From positions 1,243,719 to 1,307,718 of the forward strand of contig CH003313.1 of NCBI GenBank assembly GCA_000149265.1: a stretch of DNA of 64,000 bases, given 5' to 3'. The notes below the pieces were generated by a model. It did no database searches. It was not told the DNA's origin and saw nothing but the letters and a program-made list of their open reading frames with translations. Position numbers and translations under genes: made by a program. Positions 23,401-34,800 of this stretch are shown here, piece after piece. The DNA comes from Ciona savignyi (taxonomy: Eukaryota; Chordata; Ascidiacea; Phlebobranchia; Cionidae). Within the stretch, counting starts at the first letter, position 1, and every line of letters begins with the position of its first letter.

Positions 23401-26400
23401 CAGTCGCATTACATCAACTATTGAGTAGACAAATAGTACGTTAATTCAGCTGATGCTAAAAGTAATTAATTTAAATAAATTGTCGAAAACGAATATACAG
23501 ATTACGAAATGACGTCAATGGTGCTGTTACTCTCAAGAACCTAGGGTTAAGTGCCTCATCAAAAGTCGGGTTCGCTACTCACCCCTGCGACCCAGTCGAC
23601 TTGTGTTTATTTCTCTAAAGTAAACGCACGCTCGCGAGCCAGGTAATTAGAAACAAATTAAACTTGCGCCAGAATAAAAAAACAACAACTTAATAGGCGG
23701 CGTAAAACCACAAAATATGGCATCACATCACCGTACATGAAATTTGTTTATGTTCAAAAGTTTTTAACATTCAAGGCGCTTTTTTGGACAGGAAAGGATA
23801 GTCATTTTTTATTACCGGAAATAGGAAAAAGCTGGTTGCGTTAAAGAAAACGATTTCGTAAGATAAATTGATGTCCACCGATATTCCGGCTTCTCTGGCA
23901 CTGTTATGTAGTTAGATACTTACTGAACGAAATCAATCCTCCCGCCTTGATAAGATGCTTCCCAAATATTCCCGAATCCACCAAGGTTGATACTTCCTTG
24001 TATAATAACAGCGATGAAACCAACCATCATCAGTATAGCTTGGAACACATCCGTCCAGATCACAGCTTTAAGTCCCCCCTGTGTGGATGATTCGAGGAAT
24101 TCACGGGTTATAGTCAACGTTCGATGTTTTCCTTTTTAACTCATAATTGGAAATCATGTCGTGTAGTTAACAGTGTCGTTTTTTTAAGCTTTCGTATTAA
24201 TCATTATATTGGAAACGTACATTTGTGACCAATGTACTTTTTAACCGCAAATACTATTACAGTGAAAACAGTATTTATTGTGGCAAAGAAACTGTGAATA
24301 GGACGACCCTCTCAATTGAAAATAAAACTTAGTTAAAATGTTATATAATAGCTCGGTTGTTCGTCAGTTCTAGAAAGGACTGTTCCGTCTATGGAAATGT
24401 TATTTCTGTGCTAAATAATCTACTTTAAAGAGTTTATTAGCATGTTAACACCTCACGCCGGACACACAATTGTTATTGCGTATATACTTCTTATTAAGCA
24501 TACGATTTCAGATTTGATATAAAGTTGTTTTTAAAAAAATAAATCTGCTATGTGGAAACAGAAATCATAACAGCAATATTTTTAAACGAGATATATATTT
24601 CACCCAAATGATTAATCAAATAGAATCTTACCAAAGTTGTGTAGAAAATACAAACAAATCCTGTGGTCATTATCGCGATCCATAAATCAAAGCCTGTCGT
24701 CTCACTCAGTGCAAGAGCTGGACCGTAAATAACTATCCCTCCGTAAATTAACTGGAAAGAAAAAAAGTTTAATTAATAACGTCGTTCTTGTTAGTGTAGT
24801 TGGTTGTTTGTTCTAATGAGAATAATTACAAACCAACCACTTTCTATGTGATCTTGTGGCGGTTTAGAACGTCTTTCATAGACGGAAGAGGTATTGGTTC
24901 GAGCCTGACCGATTACCAAATTGTATTACACCGTGGTACATGGCATTGATAAGTGTATTCAAGCTAATGAAATTACAATTACCCAAATCAAACGCCAGTT
25001 TACCAGTAAATATGAATCACTGATTAAAAGTAAATCTCCATTAATTTTGTTGGCAACCAACTCACCGATAGTAGCATATAAAGTGATGTCACGAAAAGAC
25101 GAACTGGTCTACTGAATCGCAACTCCAAGTACTGAAAACATGATACAAATTAGCGGCTTGTTTGTAGCTGTATTGTAGGCCTAGTTATATCGACTGTATA
25201 CCATGTTGGTATAGTTTGAGATATAATAATTTTCAGGTGGCAAAACGCAACGAAATAGAAAACTGTTAACACAGTAAAGGGGACGAAGATAATGAGCAAA
25301 AAGGTGTAAGCTCGAATACCTTACCCAGTCATAACCGTACAGAGCATTGAACGAATGTTAGCTTGGTCTATTAAAATTATTTACAAATTCTCTGGCAATC
25401 CCCTTTGGGCAATGTCCACATAAGCAAATAAAAATAAGCTATTCTGTTACAACACAGGTTTTGTAGAGCAGTTTTTTTTTTGTGTGTGTGGCCGAATGGT
25501 TAACGCAACCGCATAGCGATTTCTATATAAAAACAGTCGTAGTGACTTAACCAAAAAAGGGTTCGAAATTGGCCGGTAAAAAAGAGAAAACATCAAATCG
25601 ACACGATCAAAACGATGTTTCTAAAACCCAACCTAGCAATAATGAAGCAATAGACCTCCCTTACCTCGTACGTACTACTGATCCCCAAGTCGAAAAACAC
25701 GGGCATAAACACCCAACCGATAATGAAAGGAACGATCGCGTAAACCAGAGCATACCATGTAAACATGGTGCCGTAGGTGTAGTATTCGACCGGAACGCCG
25801 AGTATGGTCACAGAAGACATAAAGCTGGCGATCAAACTCATCGCTACTGGACCTGAAAAACAAACGGTTGATTACAAGCGTAAACAGAGTTCGGCCTTGT
25901 TTGTATCCACAATATACTTTAATGGTGGTATTAATCATGCTTGGACAATCGTTTTCTAAGAAATGCTTGGACGATCGGGTAGTTTCCGATATATATAGTG
26001 TGCTGGATTTTAGATTTTTAGTACATTTTTATCCTCCACTTTAATAATGACATTAATTAGTTCTTGCAATATAAAATTTTAATGGTCGGTTTTAGGCTAT
26101 TGAAATAACAGTAATGATTGTGACGCCACCAATATACATTTTTTGAACCAGAATGCTTGACGACTTTGCAGTATCGGCACAAACGTGACATAGAAAAAAA
26201 ACATTTTAAAATAAAAAAATTAACAAATTTCTTGTTTTAATTATTAGCTTATATGTAAAACGCGGCTCGACAAATAGTAGTTTAGTATTGTGCTGCAATG
26301 CTGAAAATCCTAGGCTGGACTCATTCTTGTGCTACATGGCACTACTTAAACAACAACCGATGGGTAACCTTATAGTTGTTATGCGAGTAGTGGGCTTGAC

Positions 26401-27055
26401 AATCTCAAATTTCAGGTGAAATTATGCGTGTACCAGACTACCCTTATCGTTAGTTACGTTAACAAAACGTGATAAAATCTCCAATATAATATGTAACGCT
26501 TCGTCAAAGCTGCCAGAGTTGGAAGTTATGTATAATTATTAAAAAAATTTTTGGCATAGTTGTCCCAATGTATGCACGGATAAGTATCTGTTTGACAGAC
26601 CAAAGCCAGTGCCCAAAGAAAATCAGCTGCGGAAAATGATCTGCAGTGAATTGCGACGTCTTTCCTTAGGCTTGATTTTGTTTATTAGGCTTGGTTTTGA
26701 ACCCATTTTATAAGCTCGTTGCCAAGATATTTTTTTATATAATTTGGTATTTTATGTATCTGTCGCTTTAAACATTAAGCCACAGGAAAATACAGTCTCA
26801 TACAGGCTTGCTGTACACCTACAGCACAATGCGCTTACCGCACGACATTTGACGACCAGCCATTAAATAATCTTCGGCGCTCAGTTCGGTTTTCTTGCGG
26901 TCCTGGAACGCGAAATAGACCCCAATACACGCTGAGATAAACAACATGACACCGAACACTACGTAATCCACCGCTTCGAATGTATTCTTTGCAGCTACCA
27001 CAGCGGCTTGTGACGACATAGAGGATAATGGACTCATCGTGGAAGGTGACGTCAT
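17411..27055 (-). CDS. SLC5-family sodium-coupled solute transporter (SMCT/SMVT/NIS branch)
   Basis: Thirteen exons join in frame: 27055-26839, 25852-25665, 25131-25066, 24751-24632, 24078-23924, 22004-21864, 21530-21401, 21232-21144, 20325-20148, 19562-19476, 18984-18761, 18074-17974, 17640-17411. The product is about 641 residues, near the ~610-640 usual for SLC5A5/6/8/12. Family landmarks are [10 protein letters not shown] (~62-71), [20 protein letters not shown] (~76-95), [13 protein letters not shown] (~198-210), VNQAQVQRY (~275-283) and [14 protein letters not shown]. It should be a plasma-membrane carrier using the sodium gradient to import monocarboxylates, iodide or vitamins; substrate cannot be told. 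The first ~25 residues are Ser/Met-rich. The C-terminus -STF fits a class I PDZ ligand, as does -TRL of SLC5A8. No upstream in-frame ATG precedes the chosen start before a stop. Confidence 0.92.
19848..19985 (-). repeat. Truncated SINE (family 1) in an SLC5 intron
   Basis: It holds 'gtgaatgggtaagcg', 'cgtcagattacctcgcg', 'ggttaccggagctattgcagtgt', the body of the SINE, without the tRNA-like head. Confidence 0.65.
22600..23200. repeat. Tandem duplication, ~300-bp unit, inside SLC5 intron 5
   Basis: A block ending 'ttgctgaacatccttaaatg..gaggctataaaagtgcattga' near 22880 recurs ending near 23170. The part before it ('tttaaatctgggcatg..cgaaaaactcgtac') also has two copies, at about 22630-22760 and 22935-23060. 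It is not coding and lies wholly within the intron 22005-23923. Confidence 0.7.
24795..24925 (+). repeat. tRNA-like SINE head in an SLC5 intron
   Basis: 'gtggcggtttagaacgtc' resembles an A box and 'ggttcgagcctgacc' a B box, about 50 nt apart. No cloverleaf closes, so it is not called as a tRNA gene. Confidence 0.4.
25489..25590 (+). repeat. tRNA-like SINE head (family 2)
   Basis: 'tggccgaatggttaacgc' looks like a tRNA A-box arm and 'gggttcgaaattggcc' a B box. The 4958-5050 and 6998-7085 segments ('gtgtcgaatggttaacgcg..gggtttgaaacta') belong to the same type. Confidence 0.5.
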
Positions 27056-27133
27056 CGCAGAAACAGGTAAATTTGCTGACGTAGTCACTGCGATATGTCA
27101 ATACGTCAAACTTGAAATAAATGTACCCTAGGT

Positions 27134-27412
27134 TAGAATAGGATATTCATGTTTATGGGAAAACCAAGAAGGTTAGCATAAGGGCAGTCGTTAGATTACT
27201 TTGCGCACACCGTCGGGTTACCGGAGCTATTGCAGTATGTTGTGTTTGATTCACAAGTTTCTTTTATTTAGTAGAACCCATTAAGCCGCAGGGTTCAGGC
27301 AATTTCCGTTAAGTGCTTTGCCCAAGGACACAACTGACTAGCTATAGCGACCACTTTCGGACCTTCAACCCTTGAAGCTGAAAGGCGACGCACTTAACCA
27401 CTAGACTAATCT
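27134..27412 (-). repeat. Near full-length tRNA-derived SINE (family 1), reference copy
   Basis: On the minus strand it begins with an A-box-like TAGTCTAGTGG, runs through 'cgcctttcagc', a weak B box, 'gtgtccttgggcaaagcactt', 'gggttctactaaat', 'gcaatagctccggtaaccc' and 'cgactgccc', and ends 'aaacatgaatatcc'. At about 280 bp it is the most complete copy here. A tRNA-derived origin is inferred from the box A/B spacing. Composite SINEs of this kind are known from Ciona, but I cannot confirm identity with a named family. Confidence 0.8.
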
Positions 27413-28660
27413 GTCGAAGATGACCGTACTGTTACCGGAAATTAAATCTTTAATACTTAATACTAATTAAAACGTCCGATTTAAATCGCCTAGATTATAA
27501 CCGTAATAAGTGACTTGCCCATATGAAACAACTCAGTATATTACTTGCCAAAGCTATCCCTATCTTCGTCGACGTGGTTTAATATGTACTTAAGTCTAAA
27601 GTTTTAAAGCGTTTTTAAATGAGCACTATTTACTCTTGATTATCATTTAACTCCAATCATTTTGTTCCGAAATATATATTTTAGATGCGTTGGTTGAAGC
27701 CCTCTTCAAAAGAACTAATTACATTTGCTAAGGCAGTGACGTACCAGATGCGAATTATAGTCAATCACTCGACTCGTTAACAACAAACATGCACATATTT
27801 TTAACTTTAAAAGAAACATTGTTTATTTAAAATCCTCACAAAGCTTTACCATATCTGCAAAACTAATAAAGACTCAACAAGTGTTGCCTACATATCACTA
27901 TGGCGCTATAATTCGGTAAGTGGGACTAGCTGGAAATAGTAATATGTAAGGACATGAATATGCTCTCGCTAGGTAGTAATTAACTTTTACAGCGGCGCTT
28001 TTCGTTTAACAATTACGCCTTTGACGAAAAAGCAAATATTAAACAGGAAGCAAAATGCAGTGAGATAACCTGGTCAAACATAGAGTAGATGTATTTACTT
28101 ACATGCTTCAACCCCTCCTTTATCCATTTGCAAATTGGGAATTTAATAATAGGCCTACCTTTTCGCATTTATTTAAATTAGCAATAAAATGTTTCCTGTG
28201 CAATCTTAAACTTGGTGCCGAATTTTTTATTGTTTGGGCGACCCGTCTGACAAATTCATTAAGCTAATTCTCCTGGTCTGTCGAAAATTTACGTATTAAT
28301 TTAAACTTATTATTAAAATATGACTCTTTCTAAAAAAGATAACAACTTAATAGTCTGGCTGTTTAGACAAATAGCACAATAATTTCCCCAAGACGCTAAA
28401 GAAGCCTCACATGCTGCGCTATTATTTCCCCCTTTTCACACCCGGACTGTAACAGGCGTCCAGCTCGGCTTATAACTGCAGAAAAAAAAGCCACAGTCCT
28501 CGTAAAGAGGCGACCTACGGGTCAATGATTAACTAGGCGACTTCTTGCATCACTGGTTCTGCATAGAGAATGTAGGTCTTACCGTACTTTTTACTGATGT
28601 GTTTTTTTAAAAGAATTTTACGACTTTTTGTGGAAATTTCGAGGGGTTCAGGGAGACAAC
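27413..28660. other. Intergenic stretch between the SLC5 and SART3 genes, no gene seen
   Basis: This is the presumed upstream region of the SLC5 gene and the far 3' side of SART3. I see no exon with supporting homology. Confidence 0.5.
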
Positions 28661-28662
28661 AT

Positions 28663-28668
28663 TTTATT
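28663..28668 (-). terminator. Polyadenylation signal of SART3
   Basis: AATAAA on the minus strand lies about 200 nt after the SART3 stop codon at 28868-28866. Confidence 0.6.
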
Positions 28669-28865
28669 TTGCGCCCAAACTAAAGTGTGTACGGTAAACA
28701 ACTTAGTGGGATAATAGAACGAAGATGTGTACAAAAGGTCAATAAATAGCGGGCGGCAGTTGCAACGAAGTATCTCCCTCAAAGTAAACTCGAACCTGCT
28801 ACGCATGGCTGCTAACGCAAGACGTACGAACTGAAAATCACGTTGGTGGTGAAATAATGGATTTT

Positions 28866-31800
28866 TCAAGGTTTCACAAAGAGACTGGCGAAGTCTTGAT
28901 TGCTCATTCCCTTCGGTGGAATGCTGTTGTCATTGGCGTCTTTCTTCCCCTTCTCTTCACCCTTTGCACCCCGGACTGCCCTTGGGAGGAGCGTCACTTG
29001 GCTTTTACCTTTGCCGCGACTGGGAAATTGATTTGTTGTTTATTGCATTAACTAGCTGGTAAAGAAAAAAAGAAAATATCGAATATAAGGAAAAAAAGAG
29101 AAAAATATCCAATATAAGGCAATATATACATATATATATATATATACCATGTTTGTCCCAGAGAAGATAAATGTACTATTGAAACAAGTAATTGTTGAAA
29201 TGATATGTTCATAATCCAGTTACCAGATCTATTGTATTATTAACTGATAATAGAGGTAACTAATGTTAACCACCATGGCATCTTAGCATGTGACCACTAT
29301 TGATAGGACTGCAACGATATATTGATAACCCCGATACTATATACCACAAACGCATTATTTTATAAAGGAAACCTCATATAAATTCGAGATAGTGACCAGC
29401 GATTTTCAATCCTTTTTTACAAACGTATCGTTGCTGCCCTAGTTATCAGGCATACCTTCCAGGATTGGCTCCAGTTGATCGATCGCCCACACCCAGGGAC
29501 TTTCCCCCAGCCCCAGGTCTGCCCCTTGCAGGGGGGTTGCTAATGGCAACCTGGAATGCAAAACAAAAATTATATAAATGTTTTTTTCATAGTTTTATAT
29601 TAATATTGACAAAATTTTATTCATAAAATCTCAACATAAAGGATACTTTGATCTTATAAAAAACGAACGTTGCTCAGTATAATTAACACTCGGATAAGGA
29701 TTATCTCGTCATACTGTATAGTTTTAAACCTCTTCACAACATTTTGTAATGCAACGAACCTTAATGGTAAACCCATCAATTTCCGACTGGTCGGTTTTTA
29801 TGACCGCTTGGGCAGCATCGGTTTCATTTTCGTATTCAATAAATGCAATCCCCTGAAATGACATGTGGAGATGAAACTATTAAAATAACTAGTCTTATTT
29901 ATTTGTTCTAGTAGTGGGATCATTACCAGCCACTAGTTAAAATAACTTATAATGTTTTATTTCGGGAAATGGAAACACAGGTGAATTATCACATGGATAA
30001 CTGTAAGATTACCCAACGCCCACTGTAAGGTAACTAGAAACCTATAGTTATTGCAGTTTCTTGTGTATGAGCGTCATGCACAAGACACCCAACAAGCGAC
30101 TAGTTATAAACCTTTAACCTTTCGGCTAAAGAGCGACGCAATAACCAATTAACAGTTTAATAGCTGGTTGTTCTTGGGTACTTCACTCCACTGAGTTCAC
30201 TACAAGAAAATTAAGTGAACACAGTGAATTAATGGGATGACCTGAAACAACTATTCCTCTTATACAACACACTGCAATAGTTTCATTTCAGTTTATTATT
30301 TAATGATTAAATCGGTTACGCATATGAAACCTGTCTTTTTATCTAAGTGTGTACAATATTGTGTAAAGTCGCCATTTATAATAACCCCTGCGTGTTTCCA
30401 CCACCTAGTGAAGGTATTTATATCCTACCCTGTCCAACTTGCAATCCAACTTCATTGTTTACCGATTAATCTGATGATTTAGTGTGTCACCTTTCAACCA
30501 AAGAGTTGCTTGTTTGTTGTTTGAAACTGGTCATTAGCGAGTTAGTTGTGTGTCCTTGGGCAGGTGACCAGTCAACTGAACCCCTTACAACTGAACCCCT
30601 TACAACTAAGCCCCTACAACTGAACCCCTTTACAACTGAACCCCTTTTAACCAAACGCTTTTAACTGAAAAGGGGGTTCAGTTGTAAAGAGGTTCAATTG
30701 AAATGGGTTTAGTTGTAAAGGGGTTCAGTTTAAAGGGGTTCAGTTAAAAAGGAGTTCAGTTGTAAGGCGCTTAATTGTAGGGGTTCAGTTGTAAAGGGTT
30801 CAGTTGTAAGGGTTCAGTTGTTAGGGGTTCAGTTGTAAGGGGTTCAGTTGTCATGGAACCCCTTGGGCAAGGTACTTAACGGATAATGACTAAACCCAGC
30901 GAATTATTGGGTTCTACTAAATTAAAGAAACATGCAAATCATTTAAAAACACACTGCAATAACTCCGGTAACCCGACGGTGGGTGTGCGGTGATCTGACG
31001 ATTGTCCATGCGTTAACTGCTCTGGTTTTCCCATTCACGGGGATAAACATGAATAACATGTCATATCATATGAAGCCAATTACCTTGGACTTGCCCTCTC
31101 TAGTGATGACGATTCTTACAGACTTCAGTTTCCCATGTTCCGCGAATACTTTGCTGAGCGTCTCCTCTGTAGTTTTAAAATTGAGCGAGGAAACAAACAA
31201 TTTGTGCTTCTCGATCCCAGTGTCATACTTGAAAACCTGGCGACAAATTTTGGAAGAACTTTGGAATAAACCTTGAAACAGATTTTTAGGTTTAATCAAA
31301 GAGATGATGAAAATACTATAACAGACTACCTAGCAGCTGGTTTTAAAATTACAGGCTAAAACAACACATTTAAAATTTTATCCCAAAAAAAATAAAATTT
31401 ATAGCCATTATAAAAAAAGTGTGTTTGTTAAAATACCAAATGAGTTTGCAATTACCTTAGTTCGATTTGACTTCTCAGTGTTGCGGGATACATAGAGTGG
31501 GCGGCCTTCAAGTGGCTGAGGAGAAATAAATTTGGAAACATGACTCATTATAAGTAATAATGCCAATTCTCAATACACACCTATCAAACTTTATGTATTT
31601 TCTTTGGTAAACATTTCACACATACTAGTCATCATCAGTAATTATCACTTATTCAGTGCTCTGCAAACTGATATTCACAAATGTATGTGTTGAAAACTTT
31701 GGTGAAGGGATAGCATGAAGTTGTGTTTTCATATGCAATTAAAATCTTGTTCATTTTCACTGATAATAAAATATAACACAAAATAAACGATATTCTCTCA

Positions 31801-34800
31801 CAATGTTTCGAAATGTTGACAATAAGACAACTACATAATAAAAATAAATCTTCAGTACATTATTTAAATAAAAGGATAAACTTATGATGTTATTTCGGGT
31901 AGATATTTTAAAACATGTAATTGACAGATATACCTCGTACCCATCATCGGGTTATCGAAGCATGAAGTGTGTTATCTATGTTGAATGTTTTACTTTTTTT
32001 AATGTATTAAAAAATGTATAAAGCCATAAAGCCATAAAGCCATAGAAATCAAGCATGTATAAAGCCATATTTAATGCATAAAGACATAGAAATCAAGCAA
32101 ACATATGACAGATGGAGCAATTTAAGCTAACCAGTCATCAGATAACTAGGGTTAAATGCTAACCAATTATTATTTTTTTCCGAATTTAATTTTTTTTTTT
32201 AATTTTTATTTAGGTTTAGCGGCCACTTCTAAATACACCGTAAGTAAATATTTAAATCCTTTTAAACATGTTTTAAACACTATTGTTTTCCCCGTTTTTC
32301 TAATTATTATAAAATGTCCTCCTTTATGTTTTTATCGTGGAAACAAAAAATAAAGTAAACTAACTATTGCTAGGCAGTCTAATATCTCACCTGTCGGTCG
32401 AGTTTCAGCGCCTTTTCCACATGATCGGTTTCTTGGAAAGTGACAAAAGCAAATCCTCTCATTTTAGCCTTGTGGTCGCGTACCACCCTCACTGATACGA
32501 CGTCCCCACAACACCCGAACATCTACAGGGGGCAGTGGTGGGTAATCCATCAATTAAACATATTTATTTGTTAAACGGACAGAAAAACAATAAATAATAC
32601 GAAAATAAAATAAAAGTTTAACTAGGAGACACCAAGAAACCATATGGTAATCGAAAAAGGTGCCATGAAACAATAAATGCAATTAAAATTTAAACACAAA
32701 TAAATGGCAGTGTGAAAAGTTGTGCAAAAAACATATGCCAAAACTTTACAAAAAATTACGAAAATGCATAATCAATATTGGTAACCATCATCAAAAACTA
32801 TGTTATCAGTACAACTCTAGTAAATGATAAACAATATCTCATAAGTCTACAACAAACAATGGTATAAGTATTAAATAGTTTGTCAAATACAAGTGTGCAA
32901 TGGAAAAGTAAGAGGACATATGCAAGGTTTAAGCTGATAAATGTTAAACTTACAGTTTTGAGTTTCGATTCCGGATCCTCCACCCCGTAACTCATGTTGC
33001 TCACGAATACTGTGTGTTTGTCGCCCTCCGGTATCCGATCGTCAACTGTGGCTGGAAAGAATAAATTTAAAAAAAGCATTTTCACCTGGAAAGAAAATGT
33101 TTACACATACAGTCAGTTACATCATATACAATGGTAGGAACCATGTTTATTACAAGTATTGGGAAACCAACAAAGTCAGAAAAGGTGATTATCATACACA
33201 ACCAGCTTGTGTGGGTAGTTGGGTTGCCACAGCTTCTATTTTGTTCTATTTTAAATCCAATAGGTCAAGGCAATGACCGTTTCACTTATAAACTCAACTG
33301 CTTACATTTAACTCTGATCTTGCTACAACATTGGTGGATATAGTGCTTTAGTTTTACCATGGCAAGCAAAGCAACCTTACATTATATTAGTATGGCCATA
33401 AAAGGCCACAAAGGCCTGTTACTACAGCAACTAACCTGGTTTACCAGGTTCACTTGCAGGTTTACTTGTGTTGTCTTTGGAATCTTCGAATAAAATGAAT
33501 TAGAAGGAAACAAATTGAAAAAAATAGAGAATATTTTTGTTTACTTATTTGATTTATTCGTACAAATAACATATAGTGTGTGGAATCCAGTCCTCCTATC
33601 AATTTTCATCATATTTGATTTTAGTTATGAACAATTATCACCAGTACTTAAAAATAAGTTTGTTATACAAATTTATTTAAGCAGGTAATCAAATTTTGAC
33701 CGAATTTCCCAACTGTTGAGTAGGCCTATGGGTTTTCTTTTTACCATTTTTAGTTTAAGGAAAAGAATTTCAACAAACCGATTTTCTTTTCCTGCGCCTC
33801 TGGTTTATATCCTGGCGGTGGAGCTAGAGGTTTCTCTGGGGACTTGGCTGCTACAAATCGGGGAGGTAAGCCTGAAAAATATGGATGACTGTGTCATGGC
33901 CGGTCAACATGAAATTATCTGTAAAATTCAAGCTGACCATCATATTGTACTCACAGTATTAGTTGATATTACCTTAATTTTAAAGACTTATTTAAGGGCA
34001 CTGGATCAAGGTTTAAATATAGACAAACTGTAATACCTCTCCAAAACTCTCTACTAAAGCCACGAAATGCCTGATGAGCGACTAAGACAACAGAATAGAC
34101 AAGTAATAATGCTACAAACTGCATAGATAAAACAAAAAAATTGCATCTAGTTAAGCACATAAAAGGCTTGCCAAATCATGAGAAAATTTTATAAAAATAT
34201 AATATAAATTATTTAAACAGCCCTACTAATGATCAGAATAGTAAGATTAAAGCTTTAGAATAGCATGTGGTGAGAACAACATTGTTGCAAGATTGGAATA
34301 ACATAATGTTATATTTTAACTCAAATGTACTTTTGGTTTTTTGTTGATTTTTTAATTTGTATAAAATTTCATGTTTAGTGGCTTAGAGTACAAATAAATG
34401 TATGAATACCAATGGCTGAACAGACCATCTACATAATTAGGAAACCACACTTACCAGCAGGAGCCTTGAAACTATCTGTAACAGGAGATTCTATTTTCTG
34501 TCGTTTCGGATTCTCCGGACTTTCTTCTGAAGAAATGAATTGAATATTTGATAATATTTGAAAAAAGTATACATTTTGAGTAAAAATATTTGATTTAAAG
34601 TAAAGAAAAGTTTAAAGTAATAAAATTAGTATGACCAATTAGTGCATCGCCTTTCAGTCGAAGGGTTGCAGGATAAAAAGCGGTCGCTAGCTAGTCAGTT
34701 GTGTCCTTGGGCAAGGCACTTAATGGGACAGTGCCTGAACTCAGCAGATTAATGGGTTTCTGGCAAATGTCTACCCTTAAACTCAATAAACCCCTTACTT

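Noticed and set aside
28857-29051. 64-residue plus-strand open frame
   Set aside because: It is the shadow of the last SART3 exon on the minus strand, which has homology and correct splice phase.
30563-30860. CRISPR-like array of short repeats
   Set aside because: Units are contiguous without unique spacers, reverse orientation midway, and are bounded by a target duplication, so it is a foldback element in a eukaryotic genome.
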